64,000 bases of DNA from Ferruginivarius sediminum (GTDB lineage: Bacteria > Pseudomonadota > Alphaproteobacteria > Kiloniellales > Rhodovibrionaceae), in NCBI RefSeq assembly GCF_003344765.1, contig NZ_QPMH01000002.1, forward strand, positions 1 to 64,000, given 5' to 3'. The position numbers and the translations under genes were made by a program. The notes beneath the pieces are model-generated. The model searched no databases. It saw only the letters and a program-made list of their open reading frames with translations, and had not been told where the DNA came from. This document shows positions 46,916 through 55,824 of the stretch, piece after piece. Every line of letters begins with the position of its first letter. Within the stretch, counting starts at the first letter, position 1.

Positions 46916-47448
46916 GCGTCGGCGCCGCCGTCGCTGGACTGCTGTGCCTGCTCGGCCTGCTGCTTTTGCCAAGCGGCCTTCTGCTCTCGGTAGAGCTTCG
47001 CGAAATCGACCGGGTTGATGAGCAGCGGCGGATAGCCGGCATCGCGCGTCGCCCCGCCGATGATGTTCCGCGCGGTCGGGAAGAGGTAACGCGGCGCCTC
47101 GATCAGAAGAAGCGTCTCGCGCTTTTCGCCCGGGACCTCGCCCTCGACCGTCACGACACCGCCGTAGGTCAGCTCGATGACGAACGCGCTCTTGTCCTGA
47201 ACTGTTGCCTTGACGTTGGCGTGCAGGGAGACCTCGTAGGTATTCTCCTGCAGGCGTGAGGCCGTGACGTCGAGGTTCACCGTGACCGCCGGCGCTTCCT
47301 TCATCTCCATGAAGACATGCGGCGCGTTCGGGTTCTCGACCGAAAGGTCCTTGATATACTGCGTGTGGATCGTGAATCCGGTGTCGGTGCCCTGCGCGTC
47401 GGCGCCTTGATCGCCCGCGGCCGGGTTGCTGGTGCTCTCGTCTGCCAT
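46912..47448 (-). CDS. secB: Protein-export chaperone SecB
   Basis: A 178-residue tetrameric chaperone that holds preproteins unfolded and delivers them to SecA. Signatures are [20 protein letters not shown] (about 27-46), VHAN-type strand [11 protein letters not shown], and the C-terminal [20 protein letters not shown] with [12 protein letters not shown]. The usual zinc-binding SecA contact tail is absent, replaced by a Gln/Asp-rich end, as usual in alphaproteobacteria. ATG 47448 with GGGAGGG is chosen. Confidence 0.95.
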   Translation of the reverse strand: MADESTSNPAAGDQGADAQGTDTGFTIHTQYIKDLSVENPNAPHVFMEMKEAPAVTVNLDVTASRLQENTYEVSLHANVKATVQDKSAFVIELTYGGVVTVEGEVPGEKRETLLLIEAPRYLFPTARNIIGGATRDAGYPPLLINPVDFAKLYREQKAAWQKQQAEQAQQSSDGGADA

Positions 47449-47506
47449 CAACGCCCTCCCGTGAATACCGCGGCGGGGCTAGCACGATTGCACGGTTGCG
47501 GCAAGT

Positions 47507-48001
47507 TCAATGGCGAGGCCCATTCAACCAGGGGTCGTCATCGTCCTTCTCCGTGACGTCAACGTAGTCGGCGTCGATCACCCCGTCGTCCCGGCGCCGG
47601 CGCGGCTTCACCTCCTCACCGCCCATGAAGACATGAGTTTCCGCCCGCTTGGCGACGTAACCGCCCACGGTCACCCGCAGGAACCTGCGGAATGCCGGCA
47701 CGAAGAGGGCCAGGCCGGTGATATCGGTGACGAAGCCCGGCGTCAGCAGGAGCGCGCCAGCGAACAGCAGGCACACGCCGTCGAAGACGGTCTGTGCCGG
47801 CAACACCCCTTGGTCGAGTTCCCGCCGCAGCTTGTTCAGCGTTGCCAGGCCTTGTGTGCGCAGCTCGATGCTGCCCACAATCGCGGTCAGAACGACGAGG
47901 CCCAGGGTCGGCCACAGGCCGATCCAGCCGCCGACTTCGATGAACACGGCGATCTCTATGATCGGGATGCCGATGAAGGCCAGAAGGAGAATCGGGCCCA
48001 T
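47507..48001 (-). CDS. fxsA: FxsA family membrane protein
   Basis: A 164-residue cytoplasmic-membrane protein. It starts MGPILLLAFIGIPIIEIAVF, the FxsA signature, followed by VGGWIGLWPTLGLVVLTAIVGS and LLLTPGFVTDITGLALFVPA. In E. coli FxsA (suppressor of F exclusion of phage T7) binds the F-plasmid protein PifA; in other organisms its role is unknown. It stands between secB and timB, the common alphaproteobacterial order. Confidence 0.9.
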   Translation of the reverse strand: MGPILLLAFIGIPIIEIAVFIEVGGWIGLWPTLGLVVLTAIVGSIELRTQGLATLNKLRRELDQGVLPAQTVFDGVCLLFAGALLLTPGFVTDITGLALFVPAFRRFLRVTVGGYVAKRAETHVFMGGEEVKPRRRRDDGVIDADYVDVTEKDDDDPWLNGPRH

Positions 48002-48121
48002 GCTTGTCCTTTCTCAGTGAAGCTCTTATTTGTTGGCCATGTGGTCATGCGACAACCGGGCCGAAACAGGCCGTCCGCTGGAAATGGCCATGTCGGTAAA
48101 ATGCCCTATCGCGGGAATGCC

Positions 48122-48139
48122 GCACCGGCAATCCGGTGC
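48122..48139. repeat. Short inverted repeat upstream of timB
   Basis: GCACCGG (48122-48128) and CCGGTGC (48133-48139) flank four bases, about 25 bases before the timB start, between divergent genes. It could be an operator or a 5' leader hairpin. Nothing else stands out in the fxsA-timB gap. Confidence 0.35.
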
Positions 48140-48164
48140 CGCCGGACAATATTGAGCGTACCTC

Positions 48165-48875
48165 ATGGGTGAAGGCTTTCAGCTTTTCGACATCATACTC
48201 TTCGCGGCGATTGCTGCGTTCCTGGTTTTGCGCCTGCGCAGCGTGCTGGGCAAGCGTACCGGGCACGAGCAGCGTCCGTCGAACGATCCGTTTCAGCAGG
48301 GCCAGCAGAAACGCCCGAATGGGCAGGATCGCGACAAGGTGGTTCCGATGCCGGACCGTTCGCGAGCGGAGGATGGCATCACCGACGAAGAGCTTAGAAA
48401 GGCGGCCGAGAAGGCCGATACGCCATTGTCCGCGGGACTGACACAAATCAAGCTCGCCGACCGCGACTTCGACGAGGATCAGTTCGTGCAGGGTGCGCGC
48501 GGTGCGTTCGAGATGGTCGTGAATGCCTACGCGGAAGGCGATCGCAAGTCGCTGCGTCAGCTACTTGCCAACGATGTCTATCAGGACTTCGAGCAGGCGA
48601 TCGAGCAGCGCGAGAGTGCCGGGCAGACGTTGGAGACGACCCTGGTGAACATCCGCGAGGCCGAGATCATCGAGGCCGAGCTGCAGGGCCGCACGGCGTT
48701 CGTCACCGTGAAGTTCGTCACGGAGCAGATCAACCTGCTGAAGGACGCGGAAGGTAACGCCGTCGAGGGCGATCCCGAACACGTCAGCGACGTGACGGAT
48801 ATCTGGACGTTTGCGCGCAATACCCGCAGTCGCGACCCGAACTGGACACTCGTCGCGACACGCAGCCCCGAATAG
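48165..48875 (+). CDS. timB: Tim44/TimA-domain protein
   Basis: A 236-residue protein with one N-terminal membrane span (LFDIILFAAIAAFLVLRLRS, about 8-27), a polar linker, and a C-terminal Tim44-like domain (about 105-235: FVQGARGAFEMVVNAYAEGD, KSLRQLL, DIWTFARNTRSRDPNWTLV). It resembles the mitochondrial import-motor subunit and Caulobacter TimA; the bacterial function is still unclear. Its place next to secB, fxsA and mltA is the standard alphaproteobacterial arrangement. The C-terminal Trp and VATRSPE are typical. Confidence 0.9.
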   Translation: MGEGFQLFDIILFAAIAAFLVLRLRSVLGKRTGHEQRPSNDPFQQGQQKRPNGQDRDKVVPMPDRSRAEDGITDEELRKAAEKADTPLSAGLTQIKLADRDFDEDQFVQGARGAFEMVVNAYAEGDRKSLRQLLANDVYQDFEQAIEQRESAGQTLETTLVNIREAEIIEAELQGRTAFVTVKFVTEQINLLKDAEGNAVEGDPEHVSDVTDIWTFARNTRSRDPNWTLVATRSPE

Positions 48876-48894
48876 GCCCGCGGGAGGGCCGGCG

Positions 48895-50121
48895 ATGCCA
48901 CCGTGGCGCATCGTTCGCCGCCTGATCGCCGGAATCGGCGCGTTGGGGCTCGTGTTCATTGCCGGCTGCGAGGAACGCCCGCCGGAGAAAGAGGCAAAGG
49001 CGCCGCCGCCCCCTGCCCCGCCCACCGTCAAGCTGGAACGTGCATCCTTTTCCAACCTTCCGGGGTGGTCCAAGGATGCTGTTACGGAAGCCTTGCCGGC
49101 CCTGCGCCGCTCCTGCGGCAAGCTGATGTCCGCGCCATCGGACAGGGCTGTGGGCCCGGATGGGCTGGCCGGCAGCGTCGCTGACTGGAAAGCCCCCTGT
49201 GCCGCGCTGACAGAGGCCGAAAACACGGATTCCGCCGCGCTGCGCGACATCCTGAAGGCGCATTTCCAGCCATTTGCCGTGTATGGCACCGATGGCCCGG
49301 AAGGATTGTTCACAGGATATTATGAAGCGACGCTCGAAGGCGCGCGCTTTCCCGGCGGCGAATACCAGTATCCGCTTTATCGGCGTCCCGGTGACCTGAT
49401 CAGTGTCGATCTCAAGGACTTCCGCGCCGACCTGCCGCCGCGCCGCCTGCTCGGCCGGGTCGACGACGCGCGGCTGGTTCCCTACTACACCCGCGCCGAG
49501 ATCGCGGACGGGGCGCTAAGCGGCCGCAACCTGGAACTGCTCTGGGCCGACGATCCGGTGGATGTCTTCTTCCTCCATGTCCAGGGCTCCGGCATCGTGC
49601 AACTCCCCGACGGTGACGAGCAGCGCGTCGGCTTTGCCGCGTCGAACGGGCGCGCGTTCACGGCCATCGGCCGGAAGCTGATCGAGTCCGGCGAACTCGA
49701 CGGGCAGAGCATGTCGATGCAGGCGATCCGCGACTGGCTGCGCGCGCATCCGAACAAGGCGCGGACGCTGATGGATGCCAACGCGCGCTACATCTTCTTC
49801 CGCCCGATCGATGGCGCCGGGCCCATCGGCTCCCAGGGCGTTCCGCTGACGGCGCGGCGGAGCCTCGCGATCGATCCCGATCTGCTGCCGCTTGGCGCGC
49901 CCATCTGGCTGGCCACGACCTATCCTGCCTCGGACAAGCCGTTCCAGCGCCTGATGGTGGCACAGGATACCGGAAGCGCCATCAAGGGTGCCGTGCGCGG
50001 CGATGTCTTCTGGGGTCACGGCGAGCCGGCATTGGCGCAGGCCGGGAAAATGAAACAGACCGGTCGATACTGGATTCTCCTGCCACGGGCGGTTGCCGAA
50101 CGTCGCAAACCCTCGACCTGA
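48895..50121 (+). CDS. mltA: Membrane-bound lytic murein transglycosylase A
   Basis: A 408-residue lipoprotein (lipobox VFIAGC, Cys about 24) that cleaves glycan strands to anhydromuropeptides. The MltA domain has LFTGYYEATLEGAR (about 139-152) and VFFLHVQGSGIVQLPDG (about 224-240). The C-terminal 3D domain carries the catalytic aspartate in the LMVAQDTGSAIKGAVRGDVF segment (about 355-374). ATG 48895 has GGGAGGG ahead. It lies 19 bases behind timB, likely in one operon. Confidence 0.92.
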   Translation: MPPWRIVRRLIAGIGALGLVFIAGCEERPPEKEAKAPPPPAPPTVKLERASFSNLPGWSKDAVTEALPALRRSCGKLMSAPSDRAVGPDGLAGSVADWKAPCAALTEAENTDSAALRDILKAHFQPFAVYGTDGPEGLFTGYYEATLEGARFPGGEYQYPLYRRPGDLISVDLKDFRADLPPRRLLGRVDDARLVPYYTRAEIADGALSGRNLELLWADDPVDVFFLHVQGSGIVQLPDGDEQRVGFAASNGRAFTAIGRKLIESGELDGQSMSMQAIRDWLRAHPNKARTLMDANARYIFFRPIDGAGPIGSQGVPLTARRSLAIDPDLLPLGAPIWLATTYPASDKPFQRLMVAQDTGSAIKGAVRGDVFWGHGEPALAQAGKMKQTGRYWILLPRAVAERRKPST

Positions 50122-50147
50122 GCAGAAATCGCAAGAATATTGCTCAG
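50118..50147 (+). terminator. Possible terminator hairpin after mltA
   Basis: The arms CTGAGCA (50118-50124) and TGCTCAG (50141-50147) surround a 16-base loop and overlap the mltA stop; CTTGTCTT follows. The tail is weak, so this could be a hairpin of another role. Confidence 0.35.
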
Positions 50148-50204
50148 CTTGTCTTAACGCGGCGCACACGCCATGTTACACCGCAGCGCCGAAGGAGAGT
50201 GCGC

Positions 50205-50978
50205 ATGTCCCAGGATGCGCCCCGTGTCGGGCTGTTCGTTACCTGTCTGGTCGATTTCATCAGGCCATCGGTCGGTTTTGCCGCGGTCAAGCTGCTGGAG
50301 GACGCGGGGTGCCGCGTCGACGTTCCACGCGCGCAGACCTGTTGCGGGCAGCCGGCGTACAATTCCGGCGACCGCGAGGATACAAAGCGGGTCGCCATGC
50401 AGGTAATCGAGGCGTTCCGGGATTTTGACTATGTGGTGGTGCCGTCCGGCTCCTGCGGTGGCATGATCATCAAGCATTATCCCGAGCTTTTCGGCGAGGA
50501 CCCCGATATCTACGCCAGTGCGGCGGACCTTGCCGGGCGCACCTACGAGCTGCTGACCTTCCTGACCGAGGTCATGGGGATCGAGCGGGTTCAGGCGCAC
50601 TACGAGGGCAAGGTGACCTACCACGACTCCTGCGCCGGCCTGCGCGAGCTTGGCATCCGCGATCAGGCACGCAAGCTGCTTCAGTCGGTGGACGGCATGA
50701 GCCTTGAAGAATTGCCGGATACCGAGGTTTGCTGCGGCTTCGGCGGTACGTTCTGCGTCAAGTATCCCGAGATCTCCAACCAGATGGTGGACACCAAGGC
50801 ACAATCGGTGGAAAGCACCGGCGCTGATACGCTTCTGGCCGGCGACCTGGGATGTCTGATGAACATCGCCGGCAAGCTTCAGCGGCGCGGTGCCAGCGTG
50901 AAAGTCCGGCATGTCGCCGAGGTTCTGGCCGGGATGGGCGACGAGACCCCGCCCATCGGCGAGCCGAAGCAGAGGTAG
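50205..50978 (+). CDS. lutA: Lactate utilization protein A (LldE-type CCG-domain protein)
   Basis: A 257-residue protein with two cysteine-rich CCG domains: RAQTCCGQPAYNSGD (about 43-57) and DTEVCCGFGGTFCVKYPEIS (about 173-192), plus the paired CLVDFIRP and SCAGLRELG segments. It is one of the three subunits of the LutABC/LldEFG L-lactate dehydrogenase system, feeding electrons to quinones. ATG 50205 has GGAG seven bases ahead; GTG 50199 is less likely. lutB follows after five bases. Confidence 0.92.
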   Translation: MSQDAPRVGLFVTCLVDFIRPSVGFAAVKLLEDAGCRVDVPRAQTCCGQPAYNSGDREDTKRVAMQVIEAFRDFDYVVVPSGSCGGMIIKHYPELFGEDPDIYASAADLAGRTYELLTFLTEVMGIERVQAHYEGKVTYHDSCAGLRELGIRDQARKLLQSVDGMSLEELPDTEVCCGFGGTFCVKYPEISNQMVDTKAQSVESTGADTLLAGDLGCLMNIAGKLQRRGASVKVRHVAEVLAGMGDETPPIGEPKQR

Positions 50979-50983
50979 GATCG

Positions 50984-52414
50984 ATGGAGCCGCGCTCCCA
51001 CGCCTTCAAGGAGAACGCCCACGATGCGCTGAACGACGCGCAGCTTCAGCGCGCGCTGGGGAATATCAAGACCGGCTTCATCCACAAGCGCGCCAAGGCC
51101 GTCGCGCGCATGCCGGAGTTCGACCAGCTACGCGACGCGGCCCGCGATATCAAGGACCACACGCTGAACCACCTGGATTTCTATTTGGAGCGGTTCGAAA
51201 CCCAGGTCACTTCTCAAGGCGGCCAGGTCCACTGGTGCCCCACGGCCGCGGAGGCACGCCAGGCCGTGCTGGATATCTGCCGGCGCACGGGCGCGCGCGT
51301 GGTCACCAAGGGCAAGTCCATGGTGGCCGAGGAGATCGGCCTCAACGAGTTCCTGGAGCAGCACGCGGTCGAGCCGGTGGAGACCGACCTGGGCGAATAC
51401 ATCATCCAGCTTCGCCAGGAACCGCCGAGCCACATCATCGCACCCGCCGTTCATCTGAACCGGGACCAGGTGGAGCGGGATTTCCGCCAGCATCACCTGC
51501 AGTTCCCGACCGACCGGGCGCTGGACGAGGCACGCCAACTGGTCAACGAGGCACGGCAGGTGCTGCGCGACCGTTACCTGCAGGCGGATGTCGGCATCAC
51601 CGGCGCGAACTTCATGATTGCGGAGACGGGCGCCACGGTCATCGTCACGAACGAGGGCAACGGCGACCTGACGCAGTCCCTGCCCCGCGTCCACATCGTT
51701 ATCGCCAGCCTGGAAAAGATCGTTCCGACGATGGAGGACGCCACCACCATCATGCGCGTGCTGGCGCGCTCCGCCACGGGTCAGGATCAGACGGTCTACA
51801 CCACGATGTCGGCCGGCGCGCGGCGCGACGGCGATCTTGATGGTCCCGACGAGTTCCACGTCATCCTGCTGGATAACGGGCGCTCCGCCATGCTGGGCGG
51901 CGACTTCCAGGACATGCTCCGATGCATCCGCTGCGGCGCCTGCATGAACCACTGCCCGGTCTACCACGCGGTGGGCGGTCACGCGTACGGCTGGACCTAT
52001 CCGGGGCCGATGGGGGCGGTGCTGACCCCGGCGCTGGTCGGCGTGAAGGAAGCCGGGCACCTGCCGAACGCCTCAACCTTCTGCGGGCGCTGCGAGGCGG
52101 TGTGCCCGATGCACATACCCTTGCCGAAGATGATGCGCCACTGGCGGGAGCGGGAGTTCGAGCGTCACCTGTCGCCCCTGCCCGTGCGCAGCGGCTTGAA
52201 GCTGTGGGCCTTCCTGGCGACGCGGCCCCGCCTGTACCAGCTTGCAACACGGATGCAGGCGGGATTGATGGGCCTGATGGGTCGGCGCAAGGGACGCTTC
52301 GGCAGCCTGCCGCTGGCCGGCGGCTGGACACGGCACCGCGACTTCCCCGCCCCCGAGGGCCAGACGTTCCAGCAGCGCTGGGCGAAGCACCGGAGAGAAC
52401 GCAGGTCGGCATGA
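50984..52414 (+). CDS. lutB: Lactate utilization protein B (LldF-type iron-sulfur protein)
   Basis: A 476-residue protein with two [4Fe-4S] ferredoxin motifs, CIRCGACMNHCPVYHAVGGH (about 312-331) and CGRCEAVCPMHIPLP (about 367-381). The N-terminal three hundred residues match the LUD domain (TKGKSMVAEEIGLNEFLE, GANFMIAETGATVIVTNEGN). The C-terminal part is a helical extension. It is the electron-transfer and likely catalytic core of LutABC. ATG 50984 follows an AGGA site. Confidence 0.93.
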   Translation: MEPRSHAFKENAHDALNDAQLQRALGNIKTGFIHKRAKAVARMPEFDQLRDAARDIKDHTLNHLDFYLERFETQVTSQGGQVHWCPTAAEARQAVLDICRRTGARVVTKGKSMVAEEIGLNEFLEQHAVEPVETDLGEYIIQLRQEPPSHIIAPAVHLNRDQVERDFRQHHLQFPTDRALDEARQLVNEARQVLRDRYLQADVGITGANFMIAETGATVIVTNEGNGDLTQSLPRVHIVIASLEKIVPTMEDATTIMRVLARSATGQDQTVYTTMSAGARRDGDLDGPDEFHVILLDNGRSAMLGGDFQDMLRCIRCGACMNHCPVYHAVGGHAYGWTYPGPMGAVLTPALVGVKEAGHLPNASTFCGRCEAVCPMHIPLPKMMRHWREREFERHLSPLPVRSGLKLWAFLATRPRLYQLATRMQAGLMGLMGRRKGRFGSLPLAGGWTRHRDFPAPEGQTFQQRWAKHRRERRSA

Positions 52415-53100
52415 GCGAGGGACGTCAGCGCATACTGGGCGGCATTCGCCGTTCGCTGCATCGCGGACCGCTGGGTGAGGAGCAACGCGCGGCGCTTGAC
52501 GCGCATCTGCGCAACCATCCGCGCGGCCCGGTCCCGGCGCGCGGGCAGCTCGATGCAAGCGGCCGCGTCGACCTCTTCCAGCAGATGGCGGAGGAAGTTC
52601 ATGCAACCGTGCGCCGGCTGCCCGACTGGTCCGGGGTGCCCGCCGCCGTGGCTGAATACCTGCGCGAGCACAATCACCCCACCGAGGTGCGATTGGCGCC
52701 GCATCCCGACCTGACGAGCCTGGATTGGCAGGACGGTGGGTCGCTGCTGAACGTCAGCCAGGGTGCGGGCGATCCGGACATCGCGGTCGGCGTCTCTCGA
52801 GCCTTCGCCGGTGTCGCCGAAACGGGGACACTGATCCTGCGCTCGGGGTCCGACAGCCCGACCACGCTGAACTTCCTGCCCGCCACCCACATTGTGGCGG
52901 TTCGCGCCGACGAGATCTGCGGCCCGTTCGAGGATGCATGGGACCGGCTTCGCGAGCGGCTGGGCGACGGCAGCTTCCCGCGTACCGTCAACATGATAAC
53001 CGGCCCCTCGCGCACGGCGGATATCGAGCAGACCTTGCAGCTTGGCGCGCACGGCCCGATGGATTTGCATGTCCTGGTGATCGGCGATGCCGGCGGCTGA
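52411..53100 (+). CDS. lutC: Lactate utilization protein C (LUD domain)
   Basis: A 229-residue LUD-domain protein: AFAGVAETGTLILRSGSDSP, TLNFLPATHIVAV and MITGPSRTADIEQTLQLGAH GPMDLHV are the signature segments. Starts with MSEGRQRILGGIRRSL, overlapping the lutB stop by four bases, and its own end overlaps smr by 14 bases, so five genes from lutA to smr may be read through. Confidence 0.91.
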   Translation: MSEGRQRILGGIRRSLHRGPLGEEQRAALDAHLRNHPRGPVPARGQLDASGRVDLFQQMAEEVHATVRRLPDWSGVPAAVAEYLREHNHPTEVRLAPHPDLTSLDWQDGGSLLNVSQGAGDPDIAVGVSRAFAGVAETGTLILRSGSDSPTTLNFLPATHIVAVRADEICGPFEDAWDRLRERLGDGSFPRTVNMITGPSRTADIEQTLQLGAHGPMDLHVLVIGDAGG

Positions 53101-53695
53101 GGGCCGCGGATCGAAAGCGCGCGGCGGACGGAAACCGACACAGGACGAGCTTGACCTTTGGGAGCAGTTCACCCGCGATGTCAAGCCGCTTCCAGGTGAA
53201 CAGCAGGCGCGCGTCCGGCCAACGCCGAAAGCCCGCCAGAAGACCGAACCCCCGGCGTCGCCGGGAAGCAGCCCTCAGGCCGCGCCGCCGCCGGCCTTCA
53301 ATCCGCCGGCCGAGCCCAAACGCCGATCCAGGGCGGACGCACCGCTCTCGCCCGGCTCATTCGCCGGCGTCGACCGGCGCACGGCGGACCGACTGCGGCG
53401 TGGCCAGATGCAGATCGACGGACGCATCGACCTGCATGGCATGACCCGGCAGGCGGCGCATGGGGCGCTTGCCAATTATATCCACCGTGCCGCCGACCGG
53501 GGCCTGCGCTGCATTATCGTCATCACCGGCAAGGGCAGCGCCGGCGGCGAGGCCGGCGTGCTGCGCCGCGAGGTGCCGCATTGGCTGAACCAGCCGGACC
53601 TGCGTCCGCGCATCGTCAGCTTTGTGCAGGCGCAGCCGCGCCACGGCGGGGCGGGTGCCCTATATGTCCTGTTACGACGTCGCCGGGACGGGTAA
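53087..53695 (+). CDS. Smr/MutS2-type endonuclease domain protein
   Basis: A 202-residue protein. Residues about 1-105 are a polar, proline-rich extension with LWEQFTRDVKPL near the start. Residues about 108-198 are the Smr domain with RIDLHGMTRQAAHGAL (about 109-124), VITGKG and RHGGAGALYVLLRR (about 186-199). Smr domains nick branched or damaged nucleic acids or cut RNA. This arrangement (SmrA-like) usually follows mltA directly in alphaproteobacteria; here the lutABC operon lies between. Confidence 0.88.
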   Translation: MPAAEGRGSKARGGRKPTQDELDLWEQFTRDVKPLPGEQQARVRPTPKARQKTEPPASPGSSPQAAPPPAFNPPAEPKRRSRADAPLSPGSFAGVDRRTADRLRRGQMQIDGRIDLHGMTRQAAHGALANYIHRAADRGLRCIIVITGKGSAGGEAGVLRREVPHWLNQPDLRPRIVSFVQAQPRHGGAGALYVLLRRRRDG

Positions 53696-53734
53696 GCTGG
53701 CCCTCGCGCCAGACCATAGTGCCGGGAGTCGAGC

Positions 53735-54772
53735 GTGAACCGCCGCATCGTCTACACCCGCGCGGGGGGCCCGGATGTCCTTCGCCTGGTCGAGGAGGCC
53801 GTGCCCGAGCCGGAAGCCGGCATGGCGCGTGTGCGCGTCGAGGCAACCGGCGTCGCCTTTGCCGATATTGTTCAACGCAATGGCCTTTATCCGGCGGCGC
53901 CGCCCTTCCCTTTCTCGCCCGGCTACGACCTTTGCGGCCACATCGATGCGATCGGGCCGGATAGCGAGACGGATTTGCGTGTCGGCGACAGGGTCGCGGC
54001 AATCACGGTGTTTGGAAGCTATGCCGACTACGTCACGGTGCCGCTGGATCACCTTGTCACAGCGCCCGGAAACGTGGACGCGACGAAGGTCGTCGCCGCT
54101 TCGCTGAACTACCTGACGGCCTTCCAGATGATGGAACGCCTATCCGGCGTGGCGGATGGCGAGACAGCGCTGGTCCACGCCGCAGGCGGCGGCGTCGGCA
54201 GCGCGTTGCTGGACCTCGGCCGCCATCGGGGCTTGCGCATGCTGGGAACGGTGTCGGCGCGAAAGCGCGGCGATGTGGAGGCATTGGGAGCAATGCCCAT
54301 CGACTACCGCAAGGAGGATTTTGTCGCGGTGGCCCTTCGCGAGACTGGCGGCGAAGGCGTGCACGCGGCCTTTGACGCCATCGGCGGCGCGCACTGGCAG
54401 CGCAGCCTGCGTGCGATCCGGCCCGGCGGGCGGCTGGTCGCCTATGGCACGACTGGCGGCTTCGAGGGCGGGCGGCGCCGCCTGTTGCGGCTTGCCGCGA
54501 TCTACGGGCGAAGCTACGTCGCGATCATGAAGCTGTTCATGACGTCGAAGTCGGTGCTGGCCTACAACGTCCAGACGCTCCGCGACCTTCGCGCGCAGTG
54601 GTATCGCGCGGACTTCGGCGAGGTGCTCAACCGATTGGCCGACGGCGACATCGACCCGCTGGTTGCCGGCACCTTTCCGCTGGAGCGGGCCGGTGAGGCC
54701 CAGGAACTCCTGGTTCGCGGCGAGCGGCCGGGAAAAGTCGTTATCCGATGCCGCACGGAGGACGGCTCATAG
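53735..54772 (+). CDS. Medium-chain (zinc-independent) alcohol dehydrogenase / quinone oxidoreductase family protein
   Basis: A 345-residue MDR-superfamily oxidoreductase. It has VAFADIVQRNGLYP, the domain hallmark GYDLCGHIDAIGP (about 68-80) and the NADPH loop LVHAAGGGVGSALLDLGRHR (about 147-166). No structural-zinc cysteine cluster is present. Residues about 240-290 form an extra basic insert (GGRRRLLRLAAIYGRS). Starts with GTG 53735, preceded by GGGAG. Substrate unknown. It follows smr after 39 bases. Confidence 0.85.
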   Translation: MNRRIVYTRAGGPDVLRLVEEAVPEPEAGMARVRVEATGVAFADIVQRNGLYPAAPPFPFSPGYDLCGHIDAIGPDSETDLRVGDRVAAITVFGSYADYVTVPLDHLVTAPGNVDATKVVAASLNYLTAFQMMERLSGVADGETALVHAAGGGVGSALLDLGRHRGLRMLGTVSARKRGDVEALGAMPIDYRKEDFVAVALRETGGEGVHAAFDAIGGAHWQRSLRAIRPGGRLVAYGTTGGFEGGRRRLLRLAAIYGRSYVAIMKLFMTSKSVLAYNVQTLRDLRAQWYRADFGEVLNRLADGDIDPLVAGTFPLERAGEAQELLVRGERPGKVVIRCRTEDGS

Positions 54773-54849
54773 AAAGAGTCGCGCCATGCGGGCGGAAAGA
54801 GCATTGACGATCAGCAACCGGAAGCGCCTCGCCCTTGGAGAGAGGACCC

Positions 54850-55341
54850 ATGCCCCGTCTTGAAGGTTCGTGCCACTGTGGCGCCGTGCGCTTTGCCGTC
54901 GTGTCGCATACGCCAGAGCCGTATCAGCAATGCTACTGTTCGATCTGCCGAAAGACGGCGGGTGGCGGCGGCTATGCCATCAACATCATGGGCGAGGCCG
55001 AGACCCTGGAGGTCGAGGGCGAGGAACACATCGGCGTCTATCACGCGCACGAAACCGAAGCGCAGGGCGACGAACCAAGCTCCGCAGGCCGGCATTTCTG
55101 CAAGCACTGTGCGTCATGCCTGTTCATCCGCGACAGCAACTATCCGAAGTGGGTGTACCCTTTCGCCTCCGCCATCGATTCGGCCCTGCCCGTCCCGCCG
55201 GAACGGACCCATATCATGCTGCACTACAAGGCAAGCTGGGTGGAGGTCATGGATACGCCGGAGGACATACTGTTCGGCGGCTATCCCGATCTCTCCATCG
55301 ATGAGTGGCATCGTCGCAGCGGTCTTTATAGAAGCGACTGA
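54850..55341 (+). CDS. GFA family protein (glutathione-dependent formaldehyde-activating type)
   Basis: A 163-residue zinc protein with the full GFA cysteine set: GSCHCGAVRFAV (about 7-18), YCSICRKTAGGG (about 34-45) and RHFCKHCASCLF (about 82-93). The fold binds structural and catalytic zinc; the formaldehyde-activating activity has been shown only for a few members. ATG 54850 is preferred, with GAGAGG ahead, over 54835. No formaldehyde-pathway gene is adjacent. Confidence 0.88.
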   Translation: MPRLEGSCHCGAVRFAVVSHTPEPYQQCYCSICRKTAGGGGYAINIMGEAETLEVEGEEHIGVYHAHETEAQGDEPSSAGRHFCKHCASCLFIRDSNYPKWVYPFASAIDSALPVPPERTHIMLHYKASWVEVMDTPEDILFGGYPDLSIDEWHRRSGLYRSD

Positions 55342-55406
55342 AACGCATATCTCCCTTGGGGATAGCATCGATTGCTTGAGCCAGGGCGGACGCGCGGGAG
55401 CATGGA

Positions 55407-55817
55407 ATGACGCCATTCGGCCGAAGCCTGCGGGAGTTACGAGCGAGGCGGGGCATCACGCTGAAGGCGATGGCCGCCGAGCTGGGGGTGTCGCCAGCTT
55501 ATCTCTCCGCCCTTGAGCATGGCCATCGCGGCCGGCCGAACCGCCGCTTCGTACACCGGGTATGCCAAGCGCTCGGCATCATCTGGGACGATGCCGAGGC
55601 ACTGCAGCGCCTAGCCGATCTCTCGCACCCACGCGCGACGGTGGACACGGCCGGCCTGTCGGCGGAGGCGACGGAGCTTGCCAATCGCCTCGCCGAACAG
55701 ATTCACACGCTGCCTCAGGATACGATCGAGCGGATGCTGGGGGAACTTCGCCGCCATAGCGGCGATGAAGACATGCGGCTGCCCGAGGACTCTGCGGAGG
55801 ATACGAGCGCGTCCTGA
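55407..55817 (+). CDS. XRE-family helix-turn-helix regulator
   Basis: A 136-residue regulator. The N-terminal helix-turn-helix is LRELRARRGITLKAMAAELG with recognition helix VSPAYLSALEHGHRG (about 28-42), then a linker RPNRRFVHRVCQALG. Residues about 85-136 are a helical, acidic C-terminal part that may dimerise. No ligand-binding domain is seen. It converges on the DUF3501 gene, with only seven bases between the stops, and may regulate the neighbouring rubrerythrin cluster, which is inference. Confidence 0.85.
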   Translation: MTPFGRSLRELRARRGITLKAMAAELGVSPAYLSALEHGHRGRPNRRFVHRVCQALGIIWDDAEALQRLADLSHPRATVDTAGLSAEATELANRLAEQIHTLPQDTIERMLGELRRHSGDEDMRLPEDSAEDTSAS

Positions 55818-55824
55818 GGCGGTC

